Shown here: piece after piece, positions 46,738-57,890 of the stretch | Numbering within the stretch: position 1 is the stretch's first letter | Layout: each line of letters starts with the position of its first letter | NCBI GenBank assembly: GCA_033725935.1 | Contig: MU867127.1 | Coordinates: forward strand, 117,716-181,715 | Direction: 5' to 3' | DNA: 64,000 nt | Origin: Cladorrhinum sp. PSN259 | Lineage: Eukaryota > Ascomycota > Sordariomycetes > Sordariales > Podosporaceae | Position numbers and translations under genes: made by a program | The notes under the pieces: generated by a model | Database searches by the model: none | The model's input: only the letters and a program-made list of their open reading frames with translations | Told to the model about the DNA's origin: nothing

Positions 46738-47377
46738 TTATTTTGTGCTTGAAGAGTACTTGGTGACGGCCTTGGTGCCTTCAGACACGGCGTGCTTGGC
46801 AAGCTCGCCGGGAAGGATGAGGCGGACGGAGGTCTGAATCTCGCGGGAGGAGATGGTGGACTTCTTGTTGTAGGCAGCGAGCTTGCTAGCCTCGGTCGCG
46901 ACACGCTCGAAGATATCTGTAATGGAGCATGCGGGTCAGAAAAGACGCATCATAATGTGGGAATCGCAAAGTGAGCTTACCGTTGACGAAGGAGTTGAGG
47001 ATAGACATGGCGCGGTTGGAGATACCGGTGTCGGGGTGGACCTGCTTCAGGACTGGAAATGGATTGTTAGCATCCGAGATTGGTGCGCCGATAACGAGTC
47101 GGACTCGAAGCTCCGGAATTGGGATGAAGGGATATCGCAAAACGAGTCGCGAACCCCGAGATCCAAATTCGCGAAACAACGCGTCGCATTGGGTCCAAAA
47201 ATGCAAAAACTCACCCTTGTAGATGTAGGAGGAGTAGGTCTCCTTGCGGGCCTTGGTGCGCTTCTTCTTCTCGCCAGAAGCAGCGGTCTTCTTGCCGGCA
47301 TCCTTCTTCTCGGGAGCCTTGGAAGCAGTAGCAGGGGCCTTGGAGGCGGGCTTCTTGTCAGCGGCCTTCGGGGGCAT
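46738..47377 (-). CDS. Histone H2B
   Basis: Three exons (47215..47377, 46981..47052, 46738..46916) give 137 residues. It reads MPPKAADKKPASKAPATAS and then the fold from [20 protein letters not shown] to the αC end HAVSEGTKAVTKYSSSTK. The C-terminal Lys that carries H2B monoubiquitination in fungi lies in AVTKYSSS. Both introns interrupt the fold, as in other filamentous ascomycetes; transcripts should be polyadenylated. It is divergent to H2A, with 2.7 kb between the start codons. Confidence 0.97.
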
Positions 47378-50054
47378 TTTGGCGGTTGTGGAAGATTGGT
47401 TTGAAAATTAAAAAGTGAAGTGACTGAAAGTCGTGGATGAGTAAGACGGGCGTGGATGCGTCGAGTGTTGTTGGGAGAAAGTTGGATGATGAAGGAAGAA
47501 TTGCAGCCGGCGAGGGGAGATGGGCCTTTTGTAGCTGGACGCGACAAGCGGGTGCTGTGGTGCTGATTGACTGATTGATTTTGGGTGACCGCGCGAAAAG
47601 TGGGGAGCACGACGACAAGGCGATGTGATTTGGCGAAAAAAATAAGGCACAAAGCAAGAACACCCTGGTCCAGCAACCCGCTATGAATTGCAAGGGTACG
47701 CGATGGTCAATGCGCCCATAACACGTCCCGGAAAGGGAAAGGTCTGCATCAAATCGCCAAAATGCGCAAAATCAACTGCCAAAATTCATTGCTGGCACTA
47801 TTATTTTTGGTCTGCGATGCGGTCTGGCATTTTGAAAATCAGTCCCCTTCGCCAAGCAAGGAACTCCCCTGCCACTCCTTGATGCGAGGCAAAGAAGCCT
47901 GCCGAAACCGAGTTTGGAATCTGATTGCAGTCCAGAGCAACCATTGCTCACGCGACATCATCAACAATCCATGCTCACACCTCGATGGTGTCTTGTTCTT
48001 TGTGATTTTATTTTTTCCTCGTTTCCTCCAATGCCAACTCTAAATCCTGAATCACAGAACAGCAAAATCATGTTCGGGCATCCAGACATCCCCCAGTTTT
48101 CGAGTCCATGAGTGATGCTCTGCTCTTGCTTGGTCTCTAGTGATCCCAAGTCTTTGAAAATGATGTAGATGTCAGATAGTCCAATGCCCTCTGTGCGTAT
48201 TCCACAACCTCGAGATCCGAGATCCAGACAAATGTGACAGGTACATGTAAATCCACTCTAAATAGGTACAAGATACATGTATACTTCAAGAATGGAGCCC
48301 CTAGGCACGATCCCCGTTGACAGAGGTGATGGGAGAGTGTGTTCCTGATGTATCAACCTCGTCCAGCCTTACGGGACTAGCCCATCCACGAAAGGGACCC
48401 GCGTGATTGGTTCAGCGGCAGGTTGAACGACATCTCCATCCGTTCATCCGCTCCCAAGACCTGGGGAAGAGCCACTTGACCATGATGACACATGACAGAT
48501 GCAGGCAAACACCTAACCCAGCGCCTGGCATCTGCGGGTAGAGCCGCATGGAGAAGAAGTTGCCGAAGGACTCTGGATCCGCCGACACGCCTGGGCCCGA
48601 GGAGACGGATGCCCTGGTCCCGACGGGGTTTCACACAATCTAGGGGGGATCTGGGGAAGAATGGGGCATGAGGCTTGATTTTGTGAAGCTATTTCTAGAT
48701 CTGGACCCGGTATGGGGTTAAAATGGCATACAAGTGGCGCTATGACGCAGTTCCGGAACGGTTCTGGTACCCAGAGGACCCTACATGTACCCCTATGATG
48801 CTCAAAATAGACTGGATCTTGGAGTCGCGACCTATTTTCGGTTCTCCAGACCACCTTGACCCAAAAAACTCAAGTGTTATGGACCAAAACTGGTCAAGCA
48901 AGTCCAACATCACCCAGACCAGGCCATATTGAACGGAACTTGGATGTATTAGACCGAAAATCGAACAAATCTTACCATATCAGACCAGATTTGCCTGAAC
49001 CTGTGGTAGAAACCCCCTAATGATTCAAATCAAGCTGACATCTCAAGATACCAAAACCTGAGAGACGGAAAAGGTATGCTTAAAAATAGGGGCAAACCGA
49101 GCCAACCAAACCCTCAGAGCTCAGATGGAAAATAGATGAGAAAAATTCGTCAAGCCAGAACCCAACCAAAGGAACACCCAACTGCCTGACCCAACAAGTT
49201 GCGGTCAAAAACAAGCGGTCAAATCAGCTGGTGGACCAAGCCAAACCACACATAGCGCTTGGGAATCGAGGCGGAATCTGGCAATTCAGAATGAACCAAG
49301 AGACCTGATCAAATCAGTCAGCCAAGATCATAGACCCAAGCGAAGTGAGTGTGCAAAAGCAAAAAGTGGACAAAGGTGGTTGACTGTGGACACTGGAGTG
49401 AGGTGCAGATTGTTGTGATTGTGTTTGACGTGTCGAATCGAATCAGAAAAGAATGCAATCCCTGTCATCGTGATTGCGCATGATGGTAGGTAATGGAAGG
49501 GGAGCGTAACAAAAGAGCCCAGAGCTAGTGGGAAGAAAAAAACGCGTCCAGGGGATGGGTGCGATATTTGTAAAATCAGGAACAGGCAAAAATTCGAGAC
49601 AGGCAGAACCTGGGGGGATGGATCCTCTTTTTTTTGGGACGTCGAATTTTTGGGCAATGATTCAAGAAAGGAAGAATTCGGTTGAACTACGGATTGGGTG
49701 CTGCAACCAACCAATTGCCGACCCGCAAAGCGACCTCCAATTGCGTGCCATATTTTTTAAACCCTTGCGCGGCACGCCCCATGCACGCAAACCCCGTTTT
49801 GGGACTAGCCCCAAATGCTCCTGATCAACACTGAACAAGAGCGCGCGGGTGATCCGTGATCTTGCACACCTTACGCGAAAACTACTTAACTCGCAACATC
49901 CCCCACAACGCTGAACTTCTTCCAACTCCATCTCACTTTCCATCAACCAACTTTCCGCTTAACCACTCCAAACAACTGTAGACTTTGAGTCTCTCGCCTC
50001 CGGCACAACTTCAACTTTTTCCCCCAACTTTTCCAACCCAAAAACTCATTCAAA
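47378..50054. promoter_or_regulatory. Wide divergent region between H2B and H2A
   Basis: The 2677 nt between the start codons should hold both S-phase promoters. It has CT-rich leader DNA next to each gene. A central segment (about 48720-49340) is visibly richer in A and C on the plus strand, with many AACC, CCAA and GACC words. Open frames up to 128 codons are unsupported. Confidence 0.55.
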
Positions 50055-50694
50055 ATGACTGGCGGCGGCAAGTCCGGTGGCAAGGCCTCCTCTGGCAAGA
50101 ACGCTCAATCGTAAGTCGCCCGATGCGATCTCCATCCTCGCGCGACGTCGACATCGATCTGCACCTTTTGGATCCGGGGTCCCTTGATTATTGGGGTCCC
50201 AATCTTTGGGTCGCAAATCGCGTGGTTTAGACGCGTCTTTCTGGACATTTGGGTCTCAGACAGCTAACATTTCCATCTTTTCAGTCGTTCTTCCAAGGCC
50301 GGTCTCGCTTTCCCCGTTGGCCGTGTCCACCGTCTCCTCCGCAAGGGCAACTACGCCCAGCGTGTCGGTGCCGGCGCTCCCGTCTACCTCGCTGCCGTCC
50401 TTGAGTACCTCGCTGCTGAGATTCTCGAGTTGGCTGGCAACGCTGCCCGCGACAACAAGAAGACCCGTATCATCCCCCGCCATCTTCAGCTCGCCATCCG
50501 CAACGATGAGGAGTTGAACAAGCTTCTTGGGCACGTCACCATCGCCCAGGGTGGTGTCCTCCCCAACATTCACCAGAGTATGTTTTCACCGCTCTCTCAA
50601 CCCGCAGGTTTCACGTGTCTAACATTTCACCTTTCCAGACCTCCTTCCCAAGAAGACTGGCAAGACTGGCAAGAACGCGTCGCAAGAGTTGTAA
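50055..50694 (+). CDS. Histone H2A with C-terminal SQEL
   Basis: Three exons (50055..50110, 50285..50577, 50639..50694) give 134 residues. The N-terminus is MTGGGKSGGKASSGKNAQS, followed by the fold AGLAFPVGRVHRLLRKGNYA, the acidic patch region and RIIPRHLQLAIRNDEELN. The protein ends ASQEL, so it carries the SQE motif phosphorylated after DNA breaks, as fungal major H2A does. A 174 nt first intron starts within codon 19. Confidence 0.97.
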
Positions 50695-51185
50695 ATTGGG
50701 GGTTAGTGGTTTTTGCGCGTTTTCTGATTTTTCGGTCGGCACGTTGGGTTCATGATATTGGGGTCACGGTCTAGGGTCAACAACGGTTGTTCTTTTATTT
50801 TATTTTCGCGTTTTCGGGTTGTACATTAATCCCATGATGGGCATGGTCATGGTCACGAATGAGAATACCTCTTAAAAAGATCATATTTTTCGGTTTCCGA
50901 TTTAAACTTCCCTTTCTGCTTTTCTGGTTCTTGAAATCTAAAATCATTGGACCTGGTGGCATTATGCATTTTGCGGGTTCTCATCACGCATCCTGTTGAT
51001 AGCGATATGTGCTCGGATTGCCCTGCATGTCACCATGAACCGAACCGAACAACAAAACATGCAACTTGGGACGTGAAAGATAACTAAACGTGATTCAACT
51101 GGGTCGGCAAACGGTGTATTCAGGCGCTCTGTTCCATGATGCCCCCAAAACTTATGTACAGTCCATTTCCATCCTCCAGGGTTGT
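50695..51185. other. Convergent intergenic region between H2A and the B22 gene
   Basis: This 491 nt spacer has no supported gene; a frame that seems to continue from the B22 gene into it is intron read-through. Confidence 0.5.
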
Positions 51186-51826
51186 TTAGAACTTGAGCGG
51201 CGGGGGGGCTATGAGTAGATGCTTGGGTCAGCGAGAGAGTGGAGGAGGTGGTGACTGTGACTAAGCCAGGCAAAAGGGTAGACTCACGGTCCAGGTTGGG
51301 AGCCGGCAGGTTTCTCTCGTACTTGGATCCTGTATAAGACTGTCAGCATTTTCATGTGTCCTCTCGTTCTGGGATGCTCGCCAAATCCTGCGCAATGTAC
51401 AAGCATACCTCCAGGAGCCGTAGGGTGAATATAAGGGTCTGGGTGCTTCCACTTCTCCAACAGCTTCTCTGTCTCCTTCAGCAATGCCTACACCAGTATC
51501 CCGCCATGTCAGCATCGTCCCTCTCTGTCCTGTTGATATCCTGCAACCAAAGCACGTCTCAGGAGGGAAGTTGTTGCGCACCCTTTGTAGTCTGGGGTCG
51601 GTAACATTGCGGTTGTTCTCGAACAAGGAGCGGATGTAGAGAGCCTGGCCTCGCCAGAGGTTGCGGTGCACCGACCAGTCTAAGGCGAGCTTCAAAGAGC
51701 GTCGGTAAAGCGACCTATTGGATATGAGTATCAGTACCTAGGGGTGTAGACGAGGCGTGGGTTGGATATGTGGGAGGTGGGGAGCATGGAAGCTATCACT
51801 GACAGTGTCGCTTGCCTCGTGGCCAT
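51186..51826 (-). CDS. Mitochondrial complex I subunit B22 (NDUFB9), LYR protein
   Basis: Five exons (51804..51826, 51582..51714, 51409..51487, 51288..51329, 51186..51208) give 99 residues. It is an accessory subunit of the NADH dehydrogenase membrane arm. The sequence begins MATRQATLSLYRRSLKLAL, where SLYRRSLK is the LYR motif, then continues DWSVHRNLWRGQALYIRSLF, ENNRNVTDPRLQRALLKETE, KWKHPDPYIHPTAPGGSKYE and PNLDPPPPLKF. Two 23 nt end exons are inferred from frame and the Pro-rich end typical of the family. An uninterrupted-frame annotator would miss most of this gene. It is head-to-head with KGD2. Confidence 0.85.
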
Positions 51827-52791
51827 GGTGGGTAATAGCTTCGGGAGAGTGTGTGGATGTTTATCGGTGGTTTGTTTGGCGTCCCCGTGTCTCCCGGCAC
51901 TTCAATCGCCGTGCTGAGACTTGATTCCCTTTTTCAATGGCGCGGGATTAGGGCGGACGTCGCGACGTGAAGATGATGCTATGTTGGGATTTGAGCTCAA
52001 TTGGACAAAGTGGATTGGAGGAAGCTCCCAGCCCAGCTTGCTTGCTGCTTGTTTTCTGCCTGAGGCCGCAACTGCCCTGTAAACTCTCAGCCTTGGTGAC
52101 GAGTAGTCGTGCTGGCCACCCCTGGAGACTGGGACTTGGCACATCGGAACGGATTATTATCCTAGGACAGTGGGGTACAGTGCGGACATCTCGGTACACT
52201 CAAGTCGTGCTCCAACCAGCAAGTACTGATATTCCGTTCCATATTGCCGAGCCCCAAAAGGTACCCGTCTGTCCCCGGCGTGCCGCTTGGCAGTACCTTG
52301 GCTGACCGTGTTAAACTGCTGCAGACTGAGGTCACCAGACGAATTGTGGAGGTGACGATGTGCCCGGCAGCGCCGCTCCCAGGTGCACCTCCTTGCAAGG
52401 ATAGCGATTCTGGCAACCGGGGGTTCTGTGTGCCTATTTTTTTCTTAATCTGGATTCTGAGGCAACTTGTCAGGGCGGCGCATTTTAACTCGTTGGGATC
52501 CAAACTTTTGCATCATCTCTGCCATTGTGCATACACCTCGAATTGATCTTGTTTTCCCACATATTTTTTCCTCTCCAGTGCAAGATCAACCTTGGTTGTT
52601 CTTGTTTGTTTCTTAACGCCGTGGTCTAACTTGGGAATCGCCTGCTGTGTTTTTTTTGTAACCTGCCAGCCGAAAGCCGTTGACTCGAACGCCCACTCGC
52701 TTCTTTGCAGATCTTGCCGATTCTTCCTGCTTGACACACGAATTCCCGCATCGAACACCCAACACCTCTCGACTCTCTCACACACTTCACG
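51827..52791. promoter_or_regulatory. Shared divergent upstream region of complex I B22 and KGD2
   Basis: The two start codons of nuclear genes for mitochondrial respiration lie 965 nt apart. No separate gene is supported in between. Confidence 0.5.
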
Positions 52792-54268
52792 ATGCTCTAC
52801 AGAGGACTTCGCCTTGCGGCTCGCACCGCCCCAAAACTCACCTCCCTCAACACCAGTGCCGCCTTGAGGAAATTACCCCTCCAATTCCAACATGTCCGCA
52901 CCTATGCGGATACCGTCGTGAAGGTGCCCCAGATGGCCGAGTCGATTAGCGAGGGCACTTTGAAGCAGTGGAACAAGCAGATTGGTGACTACGTTGAGGC
53001 CGACGAGGAGATTGCGACCATTGAGACAGACAAGGTACGCACTGCCAAGAGAGGGATTGGGCATGTAAGAGAGACATTTTGTTGTTGTTCTAACGCACAC
53101 CCGTCGATGACAGATTGATGTCGCCGTAAATGCCCCCGAGGCTGGTGTGATCAAGGAGTTCCTCGCCAATGAGGAGGATACCGTTACTGTCGGCCAGGAT
53201 CTTGTGCGCCTCGAGCTCGGCGGTGACAAGCCGGCTGGTGAGCCCAAGAAGGAGGAGTCCGCTCCCGAGGAGAAGAAGCCGGAACCTGAGACCCCTGCCG
53301 CTCCCAAGGCCGAGGAGAGCAAGCCCGCGGCTCCCGCTCCTGCTCCTCCCAAGAAGGAGACCCCCGCTCCCCCCAAACAGGAGAGCAAGTCTGCTCCCGC
53401 TGCTTCTGACAAGCCCGCTAGCCTTGGCAACAGGGAAGAGCGCAGGGTAAGCAATCGCCAGCATGTGTTTGTATCACGCACAGATGCGCTAACTATCTCT
53501 ACAGGTCAAGATGAACCGCATGCGTCTTCGCATTGCCGAGCGTCTCAAGCAGTCCCAGAACACCGCCGCCTCCCTAACCACCTTCAACGAGGTCGATATG
53601 TCTGCCCTCATGGAGTTCCGCAGCAAGTACAAGGATGAGATCCTCAAGAAGACCGGCGTCAAGCTCGGCTTCATGAGCGCCTTCTCCCGCGCTTGTGTTC
53701 TGGCCATGCGCGATATCCCTGCCGTCAACGCTTCGATTGATGGCCCTAATGGCGGCGACACCATTGTCTACAGAGATTACGTTGATATTAGCGTTGCCGT
53801 TGCCACCGAGAAGGGTCTCGTTACCCCTGTCGTCCGCAACGTCGAGTCTCTTGACATGGTCAGCATTGAGAAGGCCATTGCTGATATGGGCAAGAAGGTA
53901 TGTATCCACGAATTTTAAGGGCTCAAAATACTGCTGGCTATTTGGACTGTTCTAACAGTAATTGTAAATAGGCTCGCGACAACAAGCTCACCATTGAGGA
54001 TATGGCCGGCGGCACCTTCACCATCAGCAACGGCGGCGTTTTCGGCTCTCTCATGGGTACCCCCATCATCAACCTTCCCCAGACTGCGGTCCTTGGCCTC
54101 CATGCCATCAAGGACCGTCCCGTTGCCGTTAACGGCAAGGTTGAGATCAGGCCCATGATGTACCTTGCTCTCACCTACGACCACCGTCTCCTTGACGGCA
54201 GAGAGGCTGTTTCTTTCTTGGTCAAAGTTAAGGAGTACATTGAGGATCCCCGCAAGATGCTCCTCTAA
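52792..54268 (+). CDS. KGD2: Dihydrolipoamide succinyltransferase, E2 of 2-oxoglutarate dehydrogenase
   Basis: Four exons (52792..53034, 53114..53446, 53505..53897, 53972..54268) give 421 residues. It transfers the succinyl group to CoA in the citric-acid cycle. A mitochondrial presequence of about 38 residues (LYRGLRLAARTAPKL) is followed by one lipoyl domain whose Lys is residue 81 in ATIETDK, the last codon of exon 1. A Pro/Lys/Glu linker of about 85 residues follows, with no E3-binding domain, as is usual for eukaryotic E2o. The catalytic domain has YDHRLLDGREA with His 394 and Asp 398. Introns fall exactly between codons. It lies divergent to a complex I subunit gene. Confidence 0.95.
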
Positions 54269-55579
54269 GTTTTTGGATAGTGTAGAATACCGCTGGCAGA
54301 GTGCATCATTGGGCGTTTCCAAATTAGACATGGGCGTGTTGGCTTTTTTCAAAAAAAAAAAACTGTAGTAGATTGTTTGCAGTGCTTCTTTGTACATGTA
54401 CACTCTCACTACCCTATCTCCGCACCCATCATGGCTTTTTGGCTGTCTTTTCTTTGCTAGCAAGGTTTTAAGGGGCTTGGATTTTACAGTTGTGCGGATT
54501 TCATTGTCCGGTATAGCCGCGCGTGCCTTGGAACATTTGAAAATATAATCCTAATCGTTTTTCTTTTGTTCGGAACAGGAAGGATGTTACGACTGTATGA
54601 ATAGAAGGGAATGATGGAATGGTCCTGGGCCTTTTTGTGCATATATCTAAATTGAGGCTTGAGTACGTTTTTTGAATACAAGAGTTTGAAAAGGGGTACG
54701 TTCGGCATCTGTGGAAGGTTGTCAGTTTCATCAGTTGTGCCTGACTCGTGTGACTTGCACAAACCCCACGGTTCACACATAAAGTGGGTGTGGCGTTTGC
54801 GTTAGATTGTTAAATTGAACTTTGTTGCTGTTGATTGTTCACTGGAGTTTGAAAATCTGAAGAATATGGGATCGATTATACACATTGTATTCACATATAT
54901 ATTGTGAATTGGTGTTATCGAGACGTTAAAAGTGAAAAACTCGTTTCACTGTTGCCTACTTAATACCACCTGTTAAGTAATGTCTTCTCCTGTTTTGATC
55001 TTGGTTAATGTCAAGTGAATGCATGTTTTGTAGGACATGTCACTACTCTTACCTTATTTCCAGTTCTGCCGTGACTGTTTCGTTGTTGGGGAAAAGTAAA
55101 ACCAGATTTAGTTAAGACTATGCACCTGAGCTAATGAATGTTCTTTTGATAAGAGAAGCTGTGTATATGGATATGAATATCAATTTTTTCAGTAGACGTA
55201 AAGAGATATCAAAATACCTCCATAAGAGCCAAGTAGCTGAAGAAGTAAGCAGAAAAGGCACAAAAGGGAGCTAATTACTCGTATATTAGAATCTATATTC
55301 TGAAGTAGATCTTTTGGGTATAACTTAGGGTGCGGATGTCGCACTCGATTGTTAAACTGATGGCGACATGATACATGGTCTTAATTAGCTGACAAGTGTA
55401 GAAAAATTCCCTCCACGAATAGCAGACATGCGATCGGTTAGTTGTTAATTCCGCAAATACGGTTTGCAGGCGTTCTAAAGCGTTGTACAAAATTGGTATC
55501 CTATGACAAAAGAAATCGAACTGTGTTTTCCAAACTCAAATACTGAACCTCATTCAAATTCAAACTCAATGATCAAACT
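54269..55579. other. Convergent intergenic region between KGD2 and the permease
   Basis: About 1.3 kb, with a T6-C-A13 tract near 54344-54362 that is probably part of the KGD2 3' UTR, and AT-richer DNA from 54800 to 55560. No gene is supported. Confidence 0.5.
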
Positions 55580-57890
55580 TTACTTCAACCACACCCAAAT
55601 CCACCGCACAAATGTCAGCCAGTTTTCTTTGGTCAGCCCATTGTCCGGAAACTCCAGTCTTCCCTTGCGGTTATAGCTTGATGCTTGTACCGTGCCTGAT
55701 AAATCACCAGATTTATCACTCCACCAGTCTGAAAACCTCAAGCCATGCTTTCGAAGGTTGTAACCAATAACTAGCAGCAGGAACACCGGCAGCTGATGAA
55801 GCACACATAGTCAGTAAACAATACGACGGGTGCTAGTCACAAAACATAAAACTTACGCTAATGTATGCAGCTACAAACTTCCGGATGCTGAAGGGGCTGA
55901 TGAACGCAGAGACGCCGTTGAACAGAATTAGAATTACACATGCAACGAGGCCATAACAAGCCTTTAACCACTGTCCGTGGGACTTGTAAGGGTAGAGCGG
56001 GTTGTCTCTGTCGTAGCTGGCGGCCTGGGATTCAGACGTGTTCCCATACATCTTCGCATCTTCGAGTCTACAGAGTGGATGGTCAGCTTGATTTTCATGA
56101 ACTAGGAACATAAGAACCACTTACGTTCTGAAGAAGTAAAGATACGTCGCACAGATCATAGCGTAAACTACGAGACACGATACCGTACTGTTGTTAGCTA
56201 ATTCGTCCAGCCTCGCACCCGGTGCTCCCGATCTGCCCATGTACGCCACCATCATAATAGAGCCAGTGACGAGAACAGCTCTCACCGGCACGCCTGAGCG
56301 GCACTGCCTCAGACGTCTGGTAATGAACTCGGGTCCAGTCTGGCCTCGAAGAGCAAGTGTATGCAAGACTCTGGTTGCAATGTACATCGAGTTGATGCCA
56401 CACGTGAAGGCAGAGAACACAAAGACTGCGTTGAAAAAGTGGGCAAGCTTGGGCATTCCGGCTTCGACGACTGCGATTATAAAAACGGATCGGGCGCCCA
56501 CTGAGGTGTTTTGGCCGTTGATAAAGGGGTGGTCCATAGGAACGACGAAAGAGGCGGTCAGCATAGCTAGTGAGTAGAGCGTGATGACTCTCAGGTTAAT
56601 CTTTCTTGCAGCCATCTTCATGCTTTCGACGTCGGCGAGCGCTCGAGACTCTGCTGCTGTGGCTGCGACGATGTCCATGCCCATGTAGGAGAACAGGACG
56701 CTGGTGAATGTCGTCCACACGCCGAGAAGAGTACCGAGTGAGCCTGTGATGGTCTGTTTAATTTCGTTGTTTTCGTCTCGGGCGTTATATACCGAGTTGA
56801 AAAAGGAATACGGCGAGTTCCAAACTTGATACTTCTGTTAGTAAATCAAAGACCCGTTCTGAAACATGGAGGACTATTTACATTTAGTTCCTAAAGGTGA
56901 ATCGTAATATGCCTCCCCGCGTGCTGTATAATAGGCTTGTCGTCAGCAAGATATTCGATAGCAACCAAAGTTCCGGACTGTACTTACGTTGAACGATCGA
57001 GATGAAGAACATCAACATGATGAGCATTATGATGAACATCAACTTGAAGCAACCGAATATGTACTCGAGCTCGCCGAATACCCGAACAGGAACCATATTG
57101 AACAATATAACCAGAATGAGAAATACCGAGATCCAAACAGCATTATCAACCTCGGTGCCTACTTTCCATACTAAGCGGGTTCGACCGTCATCGTAAACGA
57201 AGTTTATCGCGTTAGACACGGCCACTAGTTGCTCACCAGCCAGGACAGCGAAAGCGAACCTTTTCCATTATTAGTCTGGGCCATGATGGCCTTAAAGCAG
57301 GACTCAAAACCTACCAGTATACCCAACCCACAGCAAAGCCAACTCCTCGACTGACAAAGCGGCGAGGGAATTCCATAACAGGAGCATTGACGGGCATAAG
57401 AGCCGTCATCTCACCTAGACAACTAATAACGGACGAGATGACTAATTTTGTTTGATCAGGGCTACTGGCTCCCGCTGACATGTAAAGGGGCAAAAGTCTT
57501 ACCTGTTCCCATGAGAATATAACAAACAACAGAACCGCCAGGGCCAGCGGAGGCAAGCGATCTGCCACTTCCCAGAAACAGCCCGTTCCCGATCGTACTG
57601 GTGGGACATTATCAGTCATAGCCCGAGTAAAAGATTCGATCATCTCCTTACCCAGAGAATGCAATCATGTTTATATGCCTCTCGTGCAAGGTTCTCCAGA
57701 GGCTTTCCCCTCTCAACTCGCGGCGGTCCTCTGGTTGACCCGGCTCATCGTAGCCATGAAGAGTAGTCTCTCCATCCGGTTGAGGGCTTTGGTGACCGGT
57801 ATGAGGAAAGATGTGAGGATTCAAAGCTTCGGGCTTCTCATAATCCATGGCTGAGCCGGTGCTCTCGACAAACTGACCAGAAGACGCCAT
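55580..57890 (-). CDS. Amino-acid permease (APC superfamily), with one intron that does not keep frame
   Basis: Eight exons are readable: 57652..57890, 57503..57597, 57315..57414, 56988..57259, 56882..56923, 56125..56834, 55857..56067 and 55580..55792, about 626 residues. It is a plasma-membrane amino-acid importer of the fungal YAT group. It starts with a cytosolic tail of about 75 residues, then INMIAFSGTIGNGLFLGSGR, the TM2-3 GEMTALMPVNAPVMEF, a TM6 GMDIVAATAAESRALAD, and conserved ends YGNTSESQAASYDRDNPLYP and GRLEFPDNGLTKENWL. Between exon five (ending PLGTK then one extra T) and exon six (K or YQVWNSPYSFF) no GT-AG pair preserves phase. The other seven joins are in phase. A one-base insertion (assembly error or real lesion) or a non-consensus splice is the likely cause. 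Confidence 0.8.

Noticed and set aside
50962..51273. 103-codon minus-strand frame continuing the B22 gene
   Set aside because: It is read-through of the last intron; splicing at 51287 and 51209 gives the Pro-rich end of the family.
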